Source: Pseudoxanthomonas yeongjuensis (GTDB lineage Bacteria > Pseudomonadota > Gammaproteobacteria > Xanthomonadales > Xanthomonadaceae). Taken from it: a stretch of 64,000 nucleotides of DNA. Positions 40,486 through 48,077 of this stretch are shown here, piece after piece (positions within the stretch are counted from its first letter, which is position 1; the number at the start of each line of letters is the position of its first letter). The notes beneath the pieces are model-generated. The model did no database searches. It saw only the letters and a list, made by a program, of their open reading frames with translations, and was not told the origin of the DNA. Position numbers and translations under genes: made by a program. The stretch covers positions 1,178,001 through 1,242,000 of the forward strand of contig NZ_PDWT01000001.1 of NCBI RefSeq assembly GCF_010093345.1. The letters are read 5' to 3'.

Positions 40486-42119
40486 CCCAGCGCGCGCACC
40501 TGTCGTGGCCGTTGCGGTGGCTCGCCGCCACAGCCGTGGCGACTGCGGCGGCGGTGCTGACTTTCAGCGCTGTGTTCTGGCGCCAGGACGATGCGCTTTA
40601 CGATTTCCTGGTCGGGCGTTGGCATTACCCGGCCCAGCCCAGTGTGGTCCTGGTCGCGATCGACGACCGCAGCCTCGAGGCCCTGGGCCAGTGGCCATGG
40701 CCGCGTGAAGTACACGCACGCCTGCTCGACCGGCTTACCGAAGCCGGCGTGCGCAACGTCGCCCTCGACATGTTCTTCAGCGAGCCGGACCGCAACGGCG
40801 CAGGCAACGACCAGCGCCTTGCGGAAGCGATGCGCCGCAATGGGAAGGTGATCCTTCCAGTCACCGCAACCATGACCGATGCCGGCTCACCGCCAGTGGA
40901 ACTGCTGCCCATGCCCGAACTGACGGCGGCAGCCGCCAGCCTGGCCCACAGCGATATCGAAGTGGACGCGGATGGCGTGGCGCGAGGGCTGTACCTGCGC
41001 GCCGGCCTGGGCGAACCGCACTGGCCCGCATTGGGCGCGGCGATCGCCGAAGCGGTCATCGAACTGCCGGGCCAGCCGGCCACGCCCGCGCAGCGCACAT
41101 CCTCCCCTTATCTGTGGTCGCGCGATCGATACGTCGGCATCCGCTACGCGGATCTGCCTGGCACGTTCCCGCAGGTGTCGTATGTCGACGTGCTGGAAGG
41201 CCGGGTGCCGCCCGAGGCGCTGCACGATCGCCGCGTGATCGTCGGCCTGACCGCGACCGGGGTCGCGCCGCGCTTCCTGACTCCGACCTCGCGTGAAGTG
41301 TGGATGAGCGGCACCGAGTACCAGGCCAACGTCGCCTCGATGCTGCTCAGCGACAAGGCCATCGTGCCCATGCCCCGTTGGCAGCAAGCTGCAGCGGCGG
41401 CCTTGTTGCTGCTGGTGCTCGGTCTGGGCATGGTCAGCCGCTGGCGTTACCTGCCTGCCTGGCTCATCGTCGTATCCGGTGCGGCGCTGATCGTCGGCGT
41501 GAATGCCAGCCTGTTGCATGTCTTCAATCGCTGGTTCCCACCGACCGGCAGCCTGGTCACCCTGGCGCTCGCCTCCCTGCTCCTGTTCGGCAGTCGCATC
41601 CTGCGTCTGCAGAATCTGGCCCAGCGCGATTCGCTCACCGGCCTGGGCAACCGCCACCGCTTCGACCTGGCCTTGCGGCAGGAGATCAAGATCGCCCAAC
41701 GCAGCGGCAAGACACTGACCCTGCTGCTGATCGATGTCGATCACTTCAAACGCTTCAACGACACGTTGGGGCACCACGCCGGGGATCTGGTGCTGACGCG
41801 CGTCGCAACGGCGATCAGCGGCTACGCGCGCCCTCGCGACGTGGCCACGCGCTTCGGCGGAGACGAATTCGCACTGATCCTGCCGGACACCACGCGCGAA
41901 GGAGGCATCCGCATGGCCTCGTCGCTACTGGCCGCGGTGCGCAAGCTGCCCGTGCCCGGCAACCACGCGGATCTGACCGGCATAACGGTCACCATCGGCC
42001 TGCATTCGCGGGTGCCCGACGAGATCACCACTCCGCGGGAAATCTTCGACCAGGCCGACCTGGCCCTGTACCAGGCCAAGACCGAAGGTCGCGACCGCTA
42101 TTGCGCCTTGCCGGGGTAG
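40482..42119 (+). CDS. CHASE2-domain diguanylate cyclase
   Basis: A 545-residue membrane sensor. An N-terminal helix (residues about 11-30) leads to a periplasmic CHASE2 domain (about 35-300: VVLVAIDDRSLEALGQWPW, VRNVALDMFFSEPD, SYVDVLEGRVP). Three membrane helices follow, then a GGDEF domain. The catalytic site is canonical: LLIDVDHFKRFND and G459-GDEF-463. An inhibitory I-site RxxD is present (R450-PRD, five residues before GGDEF), so product inhibition by c-di-GMP is likely. It makes c-di-GMP in response to an envelope signal, probably through the overlapping LysM/FecR gene. Confidence 0.92.
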   Translation: MTQRAHLSWPLRWLAATAVATAAAVLTFSAVFWRQDDALYDFLVGRWHYPAQPSVVLVAIDDRSLEALGQWPWPREVHARLLDRLTEAGVRNVALDMFFSEPDRNGAGNDQRLAEAMRRNGKVILPVTATMTDAGSPPVELLPMPELTAAAASLAHSDIEVDADGVARGLYLRAGLGEPHWPALGAAIAEAVIELPGQPATPAQRTSSPYLWSRDRYVGIRYADLPGTFPQVSYVDVLEGRVPPEALHDRRVIVGLTATGVAPRFLTPTSREVWMSGTEYQANVASMLLSDKAIVPMPRWQQAAAAALLLLVLGLGMVSRWRYLPAWLIVVSGAALIVGVNASLLHVFNRWFPPTGSLVTLALASLLLFGSRILRLQNLAQRDSLTGLGNRHRFDLALRQEIKIAQRSGKTLTLLLIDVDHFKRFNDTLGHHAGDLVLTRVATAISGYARPRDVATRFGGDEFALILPDTTREGGIRMASSLLAAVRKLPVPGNHADLTGITVTIGLHSRVPDEITTPREIFDQADLALYQAKTEGRDRYCALPG

Positions 42120-42132
42120 TGTGGAGAAATTA

Positions 42133-42152
42133 ACCATACTTATACGTATGGT
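42133..42152. promoter_or_regulatory. Inverted repeat upstream of the DUF4442 gene
   Basis: ACCATAC (42133-42139) and GTATGGT (42146-42152) form a perfect 7-bp inverted repeat around TTATAC, in an A+T-rich leader 33 bases before the ATG at 42185. It could be an operator overlapping the promoter. Confidence 0.45.
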
Positions 42153-42184
42153 AGGATTACCGCCCCTCCTGATTCTCCAAGCGC

Positions 42185-42637
42185 ATGAAAGCCTCCACGC
42201 TGCGCCTGATCTTCAACCTCTGGCCTCCTTTCCTAGCCAGCGCCATCCACGTCACCCGCATCGCCCCCGACTGGCGCTACGTGCGGGTCGAGCTGCGTTC
42301 CCGCCCCTGGAACCGCAACTACGTCGGCACCCACTTCGGCGGCAACCTGTTCGCCATGACCGACCCGTTCTGGATGATCCCGATCAAGGAATGCCTGGGG
42401 AACGACTACATCGTCTGGGACAAGGCTGCCGAGATCGAGTTCGTCAAACCCGGCAAGGGCACCGTGCACGCCGAGTTCAATGTCGAAGACAGCGCGCTGG
42501 ATGAAATCCGCGCGGTCACCGCCAGCGGCGAGAAAACCCTGCGCTGGTTCCCGGTGGACGTGGTCGATGCACAGGGCGACGTGGTGGCGCGGGTGCGCAA
42601 GCAGATCTACGTACGGCTGAAGCAGCGCAAGCGCTGA
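42185..42637 (+). CDS. DUF4442 hotdog-fold protein
   Basis: A 150-residue soluble protein of the DUF4442 family, related to hotdog thioesterases. The pattern RNYVGTHFGGNLFAMTDPFW corresponds to the substrate-cavity segment of such enzymes, and GTVHAEFNVED is a later strand. Acyl-CoA or acyl-ACP thioesterase activity is plausible but not shown. ATG 42185 follows the palindrome-containing leader. The gene stands alone between the CHASE2 gene and a repeat block. Confidence 0.85.
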   Translation: MKASTLRLIFNLWPPFLASAIHVTRIAPDWRYVRVELRSRPWNRNYVGTHFGGNLFAMTDPFWMIPIKECLGNDYIVWDKAAEIEFVKPGKGTVHAEFNVEDSALDEIRAVTASGEKTLRWFPVDVVDAQGDVVARVRKQIYVRLKQRKR

Positions 42638-42682
42638 ACGCGTTTTTTACTCGTCATGACCAGCCATTCGGCTGTTGAAAAC

Positions 42683-42831
42683 CCCGCGCAGGCGGGAATC
42701 GCTCTTGCTCTTGCTCTTGCTCTTGCTCTTGCTCTTGCTCTTGCTCTTGCTCTTGCTTGGTAGCGTCGAGCTTTCTCGATTGCTTCGGCGATGAAGCGCG
42801 GAAAGCGAAGAGCGATTCCCGCCTGCGCGGG
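42683..42831. repeat. CGTCATTCCCGCG element containing a GCTCTT tandem array
   Basis: Inverted arms at 42683-42706 and 42808-42831 are perfectly complementary over 24 bases. The left arm runs straight into a tandem array of GCTCTT, about 9.3 copies over 42701-42756. The rest of the interior is unique. The right arm continues with GAATGACGA outwards; the left counterpart TCGTCAT is about 24 bases further out (42652), so the left side is rearranged. It is non-coding. Confidence 0.8.
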
Positions 42832-42892
42832 AATGACGATGAGAAGGGGCTCTGCAGCCCTCTGCCGCCCCACCCGCCGTTACAATGCCCGC

Positions 42893-43564
42893 ATGACTAC
42901 CCCGCCCACCGCCCAACGCCCTTCCCTGCAGAAACTGTTCCTGACCGGCCTGCTGACCCTGTTGCCGATCTGGCTGACCTGGGTGGTGGTGAAGTTCGTG
43001 TTCGTGCTGCTGTCGGATATCAGCCGGCCGCTGGTGGAGCCGATGTCGCACCAGATCGCCGCCTCGTTCCCCGATTCGATGGGCTGGTTCAACGCGCAGT
43101 GGGTGCAGGCCGGCATCGCCCTGGTGGCCACGCTGTTCGTGATCCTCGCGGTCGGCGTGCTGACCCGGCGCGTGATCGGGCAGCGCATGCTGGGCTGGTT
43201 CGAGTTGCTGATCCTGCGCATCCCGCTGGCCAGCACCATCTACACCAGCGCGCGCCAGCTGCTGGACATCCTGCAGACCAAGCCAGGCAATACCCAGCGC
43301 GTGGTGCTGGTGGATTTCCCGCACAAGGAAATGAAATCGGTTGGCCTGGTGACGCGCATCCTCAAGGAAGAAGGCACGGGACGCGAGCTCGCCGCCGTGT
43401 ACGTGCCGACCACGCCCAACCCGACTTCCGGTTATCTGGAGATCGTGCCGATCGAATTGCTGACGCCGACCGACTGGACCGTGGACCAGGCGATGAGCTT
43501 CATCATCTCCGGCGGCGCGGTTTCGCCGGAGAGCGTGCCCTTCACCCGCGCAGGTGATCGCTAG
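42893..43564 (+). CDS. DUF502 membrane protein
   Basis: A 223-residue inner-membrane protein with two helices at the N-terminal half (LFLTGLLTLLPIWLTWVVVKFVFVLL and AGIALVATLFVILAVGVL). The conserved DUF502 parts are RIPLASTIYTSARQLLDIL and the cytosolic VPTTPNPTSGYLEIVP. The function is unknown; in plants the homologue is COV. ATG 42893 is chosen, as the upstream open frame lies in the repeat. The next gene starts 3 bases after the stop, giving a likely three-gene unit to 45654. Confidence 0.9.
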   Translation: MTTPPTAQRPSLQKLFLTGLLTLLPIWLTWVVVKFVFVLLSDISRPLVEPMSHQIAASFPDSMGWFNAQWVQAGIALVATLFVILAVGVLTRRVIGQRMLGWFELLILRIPLASTIYTSARQLLDILQTKPGNTQRVVLVDFPHKEMKSVGLVTRILKEEGTGRELAAVYVPTTPNPTSGYLEIVPIELLTPTDWTVDQAMSFIISGGAVSPESVPFTRAGDR

Positions 43565-43567
43565 GTC

Positions 43568-44860
43568 ATGGAGTCGCGGTGGCGGAACGATCGCGCGTTG
43601 CGGTTGTCCGCCGCGCTCATCGCTTTGCTCTGCGCCGATGTGGTTCTGGCCGGTACCGATGCCAGCGCCGCCCGATCGGCGCCACTGTCGCTGACCGCAC
43701 ACCGCATCGAACTCGACGGCGGCCGCCGGTTCGACCTGCAACTGCCGGCCGGTTACACAATCAGCCCCGCCCTCCAGGGCCTGAAGCGAGTGCGTTTCTT
43801 TGCTCTCAGCCCCGACCGGCGAGTGTTCGCGACCGACATGCACGACCTCGGCGACAACCGGCGCGGCGTGGTCTACATCCTCGACGGATGGAATGCGGCG
43901 GGCGGCCGCTTCAGTGGTGCGATTCCCTATCTCACCGGCCTGCGCAACCCCAACAGCATCGCCTTCCATGTCGATACCGAAGGACGGCAATGGCTGTACC
44001 TGGCACTGACCGACAAGCTGGTGCGCTATCGCTACCGGAATGGCGACGACGCGCCGTCAGGCGAAGCCGAAACCGTGGCCACGTTTCCCGATTACGGCCT
44101 GTCCTACAAGTACGGCGGCTGGCACCTGACCCGCAGTATCGCCTTCGCCGACAACGGCAAGCTGTATGTCTCGGTGGGCAGCAGCTGCAATGCCTGCCTC
44201 GAGAAGGAGCCGATCCGCGCCTCGGTGCTGGAAATGAATCCGGATGGCAGTGAATCGCGCGAGTACGCGCGCGGATTGCGCAATGCGGTCGGACTGGCGT
44301 TCATCGACCATGGTCTGGTCGCGACCAACCAGGGCGCCGACCACCTTGGCCGCGACCGCCCGGAGGAAACCCTGTATCGGCTCGAAGATGGCGCCGACTA
44401 CGGCTGGCCGCATTGCTACCAGTGGCAGGGCCGCGTCCGTGCCGATCCCAAATTCCCGCGCAGCGCTGGCTGCGATGCGGTGCCCAAGGCACTGGCGACA
44501 TTCCCCGCCCATTCCTCGGCGCTGGGACTCGCGTACTTCAGCGCGACCGATACCAGTTCCCCGGCCGATAGCCCGGCATACCCGCGTCTCGCCGGCAGTC
44601 ATCTCGTTGCCCTGCATGGCTCGACCAATGCGCGCCTCGGCCGTGGCTACCGCGTAGTGCAGACAACCGCGGATGGGAGCGAAACCCGTACATTCATCGA
44701 TGGCTTCCTGCAGGGCGGCAAGGTGCTGGGCCGACCCTGCGGCATCCTCGCTTTCGGCGACGACTCGTTCCTGCTCAGCGACGACCGCCGCGGCGTGGTC
44801 TATTACGTCCGGCCCAGCCTGCCACCCACTCCACCCATCGCTCTTCCGGTCACGCCATGA
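43568..44860 (+). CDS. Secreted PQQ-type sugar dehydrogenase (GSDH family)
   Basis: A 430-residue protein with a signal peptide (LRLSAALIALLCADVVLAG). It has the six-bladed propeller pattern of soluble aldose/sorbosone dehydrogenases: FFALSPDRRVFATDM, TGLRNPNSIAFHV, HLTRSIAFADNGKLYVSVGS, YARGLRNAVGLAF, RLEDGADYGWPHCYQ. Cysteines in SSCNACLEK are unusual and could bind metal or form disulfides. No PQQ biosynthesis gene is in the window. It oxidises sugars in the periplasm if PQQ is bound; the substrate is unknown. Its stop overlaps the next start (ATGA). Confidence 0.85.
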   Translation: MESRWRNDRALRLSAALIALLCADVVLAGTDASAARSAPLSLTAHRIELDGGRRFDLQLPAGYTISPALQGLKRVRFFALSPDRRVFATDMHDLGDNRRGVVYILDGWNAAGGRFSGAIPYLTGLRNPNSIAFHVDTEGRQWLYLALTDKLVRYRYRNGDDAPSGEAETVATFPDYGLSYKYGGWHLTRSIAFADNGKLYVSVGSSCNACLEKEPIRASVLEMNPDGSESREYARGLRNAVGLAFIDHGLVATNQGADHLGRDRPEETLYRLEDGADYGWPHCYQWQGRVRADPKFPRSAGCDAVPKALATFPAHSSALGLAYFSATDTSSPADSPAYPRLAGSHLVALHGSTNARLGRGYRVVQTTADGSETRTFIDGFLQGGKVLGRPCGILAFGDDSFLLSDDRRGVVYYVRPSLPPTPPIALPVTP

Positions 44861-45654
44861 ACGATACCGCGCCACCACGCAGCCCCACCCGCACCCTCGA
44901 CGATCGCGCAGTCCGCCTGTTCATCGCCCTGGCCGCGTTCTTCTGCGTCAACGCGGTGCTAGCCGAATTCATCGGGGTCAAGATCTTCGCTCTGGAAGAC
45001 ACTCTGGGCATGGCGCCTTTGCAGTGGAACCTGTTCGGCGAGAAAGGATCGCTGAGCTTCACCGCCGGCACCCTGCTGTGGCCGGTGGTGTTCATCCTCA
45101 CCGACACCATCAACGAATTCTTCGGCAAACGCGGGGTGAAATTCATTTCCTGGGTGGCGGTCGCGCTGATCGTGTACGGCTTCCTGTTCGCCTTCGCCGC
45201 GATCGCGCTTGCGCCCGCCGACTGGTGGGTGACGGCCGCGCAGTCGCAGGGCGTGCCCGACTACCAGAAGGCCTTCGCCGCGATCTTCGGCCAGGGCATG
45301 TGGACGATCGCCGGTTCCATCGTCGCCTTCCTCCTCGGCCAGCTGATCGACGTCGCCGTGTTCCACCGCATCCGCAACGCAACGGGCGAGAAGCACGTGT
45401 GGCTGCGCGCGACCGGTTCCACCGCGGTGTCGCAACTGGTCGACAGTTTCGTGGTCCTGTACATCGCCTTCGTGCTGGGGCCACAGAAATGGCCGACATC
45501 CTTGTTCCTGGCGGTCAGCACGGTGAATTACGCCTACAAGATGCTCGCTGCCATCGCGCTGTTGCCGTTGCTGTACCTGATGCGGCACGGCATCCGCGCC
45601 TATCTGGGCCATGCACGCGAGAAAGAGCTGCGCGAGGAAGCCGCCTCCGATTGA
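44857..45654 (+). CDS. Queuosine precursor transporter, YhhQ family
   Basis: A 265-residue membrane protein with about six helices. The YhhQ/Vut family signature is clear: ANAVLAEFIGVKIF-like start (VNAVLAEFIGVKIF), TAGTLLWPVVFILTDTINEF, IAGSIVAFLLGQLIDVAVFHR and RATGSTAVSQLVDSFVVLYI. The family imports preQ0 or preQ1 for queuosine tRNA modification. It overlaps the dehydrogenase by 4 bases, an unusual pairing. Length is slightly above the usual 220 because of an insertion around residues 40-65 and 115-130. Confidence 0.92.
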   Translation: MNDTAPPRSPTRTLDDRAVRLFIALAAFFCVNAVLAEFIGVKIFALEDTLGMAPLQWNLFGEKGSLSFTAGTLLWPVVFILTDTINEFFGKRGVKFISWVAVALIVYGFLFAFAAIALAPADWWVTAAQSQGVPDYQKAFAAIFGQGMWTIAGSIVAFLLGQLIDVAVFHRIRNATGEKHVWLRATGSTAVSQLVDSFVVLYIAFVLGPQKWPTSLFLAVSTVNYAYKMLAAIALLPLLYLMRHGIRAYLGHAREKELREEAASD

Positions 45655-45683
45655 CCCGTCCCCACAGTGACTTCCTCCGGGGC

Positions 45684-45757
45684 GTAGGAGCGGGCCTTGC
45701 CCGCGATGCTTTTCGTGACGCAATCGCAAGAGCATCGCGGGCAAGGCCCGCTCCTAC
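45684..45757. repeat. REP-like palindrome (GTAGGAGCGGGCCTTGCCCGCG type)
   Basis: Perfect 27-bp arms at 45684-45710 and 45731-45757 enclose 20 bases. The arm sequence is the same as at 62675-62750. Confidence 0.9.
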
Positions 45758-45841
45758 AACGGCAGTTCCGTGACTTTTGTCGCTGGCCTTGCGGGCACGC
45801 ATGCGGCACTCTCGCTGGCTACCGCCTTCCGGAGCCTCGCG

Positions 45842-47671
45842 ATGACCCGTCTGCTGCCCAGCTTGCTCGCCCTTGCCACTGCCACCATTCTGTTCACCGC
45901 AGTTCCACAGGTCGAGGCCGCAAGCAGGAATGCTGCCGGAACCGCCCAGGTCGCCAAGTCCGAGGGCGTGCACAAGGGCGCCCGGCTGACCAGGCTGTAT
46001 GCCGAATACTGGGAAGAGGTGCTGAAGCTCAACCCGGTCCAGGCCACCTTCCAGGGCGACAACCGCTACAACGACCAGTTGCCCGATTTCGGATCGGCGG
46101 GGTACCGCAAACAGCAGCACGAATTCAGCGTGCGCTGGTTGAAGACCATCGAAGGCGTGGGCAGCGACGGCTTGGCCGGTCAGGACCTGTTGAGCTACGA
46201 AATCTTCGTCCGCGACGCGAAGAATTCGCTCGAGGGCGAACGCTTCCCCGACTGGATGATGCCGGTCAACCAGATGGGCAGCATCGCCAGCTATGCGGTG
46301 ATGCTGGGCGGCGGCACCAGCGCGCAACCGTTCAAGACGGTCAAGGACTACGACAACTGGCTGGCCCGCGGCAACAAGCTGCCGCAGTTGTTCGACACCG
46401 ACATCGCCAACATGCGCGAAGGCATGAAAGCCGGCGTGGTCCAGCCGCGCGCGCTGATGGTCAAGGTGATCCCGCAACTGGACGCGCTGATCAAGGACAA
46501 ACCCGAGGACACCCTGTTCTGGGGTCCGATCAGCAACCTGCCCAAGGATTTCAGCGATAGCGACAAGCAACGCCTCACCGTCGCGTACCGCACGATGATC
46601 GCCGACCAGCTGCTGCCCGCGTATCGCGAGCTGCGCGCCTTCATCAACGACGAATACCTGCCGGCGACGCGCGACAGCGTGGGCATCGACAAGCTGCCGG
46701 ACGGCCAGGCCTGGTATGCGTACAACGCCCGCAACACCACCACCACCGACATGAGCCCGGCGACGATCCACCAGATTGGCCTGGATGAAGTCGCACGCAT
46801 CCATGGCGAGATCCGCAAGCTGATGGCCGAGACCGGTTTCAAGGGTTCGCTGCAGGATTTCTTCAAGTTCATGCAGACCGACCCGCGCTTCAGTTTCAAG
46901 GACGAGCCCGCACTGCTTGCGTACTACCGCGCCCTGGAAGCCCGCATCAACAAGCGTATTCCGGAACAGTTTTCGCTGATCCCCAAAGCGCCGTTCGAGA
47001 TCCGCCCGGTGGAAGAGTTCCGGGCCAAGTCCGCCGCCGGTGGCGAATACCAGAGCCCCAGCGAAGATGGCAGCCGTCCGGGCATTTTCTACGTCAACAC
47101 CTACGACCTGCCGACGCGCAAGACCTGGGACGCGGAAGACCTGTTCCTGCATGAGGCGATCCCGGGTCACCACTTCCAGCTGGCCCTGCAGCAGGAACTC
47201 GGCGACGTGCCGGCGTTCCGCCGCTTCGGTGGCGAGACCGCCTTCATCGAGGGCTGGGGCCTGTATTCGGAATCGCTGGGCAAGTCGCTTGGAGTGTACG
47301 AGACGCCTTACGACTACTTCGGCTACCTGCAGAACGAACTGTGGCGCGCGATCCGCCTGGTCACCGACACCGGCCTGCACAGCAAGGGCTGGACCCGCGA
47401 GCAGGTGATCAAGTACATGCTCGATAATTCGGCCGAGAGCGAAACACAATCCACCGCCGAAGCCGAGCGCTACATCGCCTGGCCGGCGCAGGCGCTGGCC
47501 TACAAGATCGGCGAACTGAAGATCCAGCAGGTCCGCGCCAAGGCCGAAAAGGAACTGGGCGACAAGTTCGATATCCGCGGATTCCATGCCGAGGTCCTGA
47601 AGGACGGCTCGGTGCCGCTGGACGTGCTGGAAGCCAAGATCGACCGCTGGATCGCGAGCAGGAAAGGCTGA
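45842..47671 (+). CDS. DUF885 family secreted protein, putative metallopeptidase
   Basis: A 609-residue exported protein. ATG 45842 gives a signal peptide (LLPSLLALATATILFTAVPQVEA). The body is DUF885: LYAEYWEEVLKLNPVQATFQGD near the N-terminus, HQIGLDEVARIHGEIRKLM, and the zinc-like motif H437-EAIPGH-H444 followed by EGWGLYSE. The HExxxGHH arrangement recalls gluzincin-related enzymes, and some members are carboxypeptidase-like. It is probably periplasmic; the substrate is unknown. The upstream ATG at 45770 adds residues without support. Confidence 0.88.
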   Translation: MTRLLPSLLALATATILFTAVPQVEAASRNAAGTAQVAKSEGVHKGARLTRLYAEYWEEVLKLNPVQATFQGDNRYNDQLPDFGSAGYRKQQHEFSVRWLKTIEGVGSDGLAGQDLLSYEIFVRDAKNSLEGERFPDWMMPVNQMGSIASYAVMLGGGTSAQPFKTVKDYDNWLARGNKLPQLFDTDIANMREGMKAGVVQPRALMVKVIPQLDALIKDKPEDTLFWGPISNLPKDFSDSDKQRLTVAYRTMIADQLLPAYRELRAFINDEYLPATRDSVGIDKLPDGQAWYAYNARNTTTTDMSPATIHQIGLDEVARIHGEIRKLMAETGFKGSLQDFFKFMQTDPRFSFKDEPALLAYYRALEARINKRIPEQFSLIPKAPFEIRPVEEFRAKSAAGGEYQSPSEDGSRPGIFYVNTYDLPTRKTWDAEDLFLHEAIPGHHFQLALQQELGDVPAFRRFGGETAFIEGWGLYSESLGKSLGVYETPYDYFGYLQNELWRAIRLVTDTGLHSKGWTREQVIKYMLDNSAESETQSTAEAERYIAWPAQALAYKIGELKIQQVRAKAEKELGDKFDIRGFHAEVLKDGSVPLDVLEAKIDRWIASRKG

Positions 47672-47713
47672 TCAGCGCAGGGAGGGTACTTCGTATCCGC
47701 CCTGCCGATCATT

Positions 47714-47783
47714 GTAGGAGCGACGCAAGTCGCGAAGCCCGGAAAATCGAGTTATCGGACTTCGCGACTTGCGTCGCTCCTAC
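47714..47783. repeat. REP-like palindrome (GTAGGAGCGACGCAAGTCGCG type)
   Basis: Perfect 24-bp arms at 47714-47737 and 47760-47783 enclose 22 bases. It lies between convergent genes, just after the remnant gene's stop at 47798. Confidence 0.9.
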
Positions 47784-47797
47784 AGCACGCTGCATCG

Positions 47798-48077
47798 TCA
47801 GCCAGCCGCGATCGGATGCCGGCTCCTCCATTCCGCGAACAGCGCGCGCATCTGCGCCTGCTGGCGCGGCCGCCAGTATTTTGTTTTCTGCTCGAATCCC
47901 GAATCCGTTCCCCACTCGGGAATGGCGCGCACCGTTGCCTCGAACCACCGCAGCGCAAGCTCTCTGGAACCCATCGTCCAGTACGCCAGTGCATACGTGT
48001 AGGTGACCCAATAGGGATGGCCCCATGCAGTTGTTCGGCTCGGGCATCAGCGTGCGCTCCAATGAGGGAGGCTCCAT
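47798..48077 (-). pseudogene. Frameshifted small gene coupled to the FAD oxidoreductase
   Basis: An ATG at 48075-48077 overlaps the stop of the oxidoreductase (TGATG). The frame reads MEPPSLERTLMPEPNN, then turns into unlikely sequence. Shifting by one base at about 48025-48035 restores a protein-like frame: AWGHPYWVTYTYALAYW, SRELALRWFEATVRAIPEWG, ending HPIAAG and TGA at 47798-47800. Joined, they give a protein of about 92 residues. Either the gene carries a real one-base insertion or the assembly has an error there. I do not recognise the family; the sequence is rich in W and Y. Confidence 0.55.
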
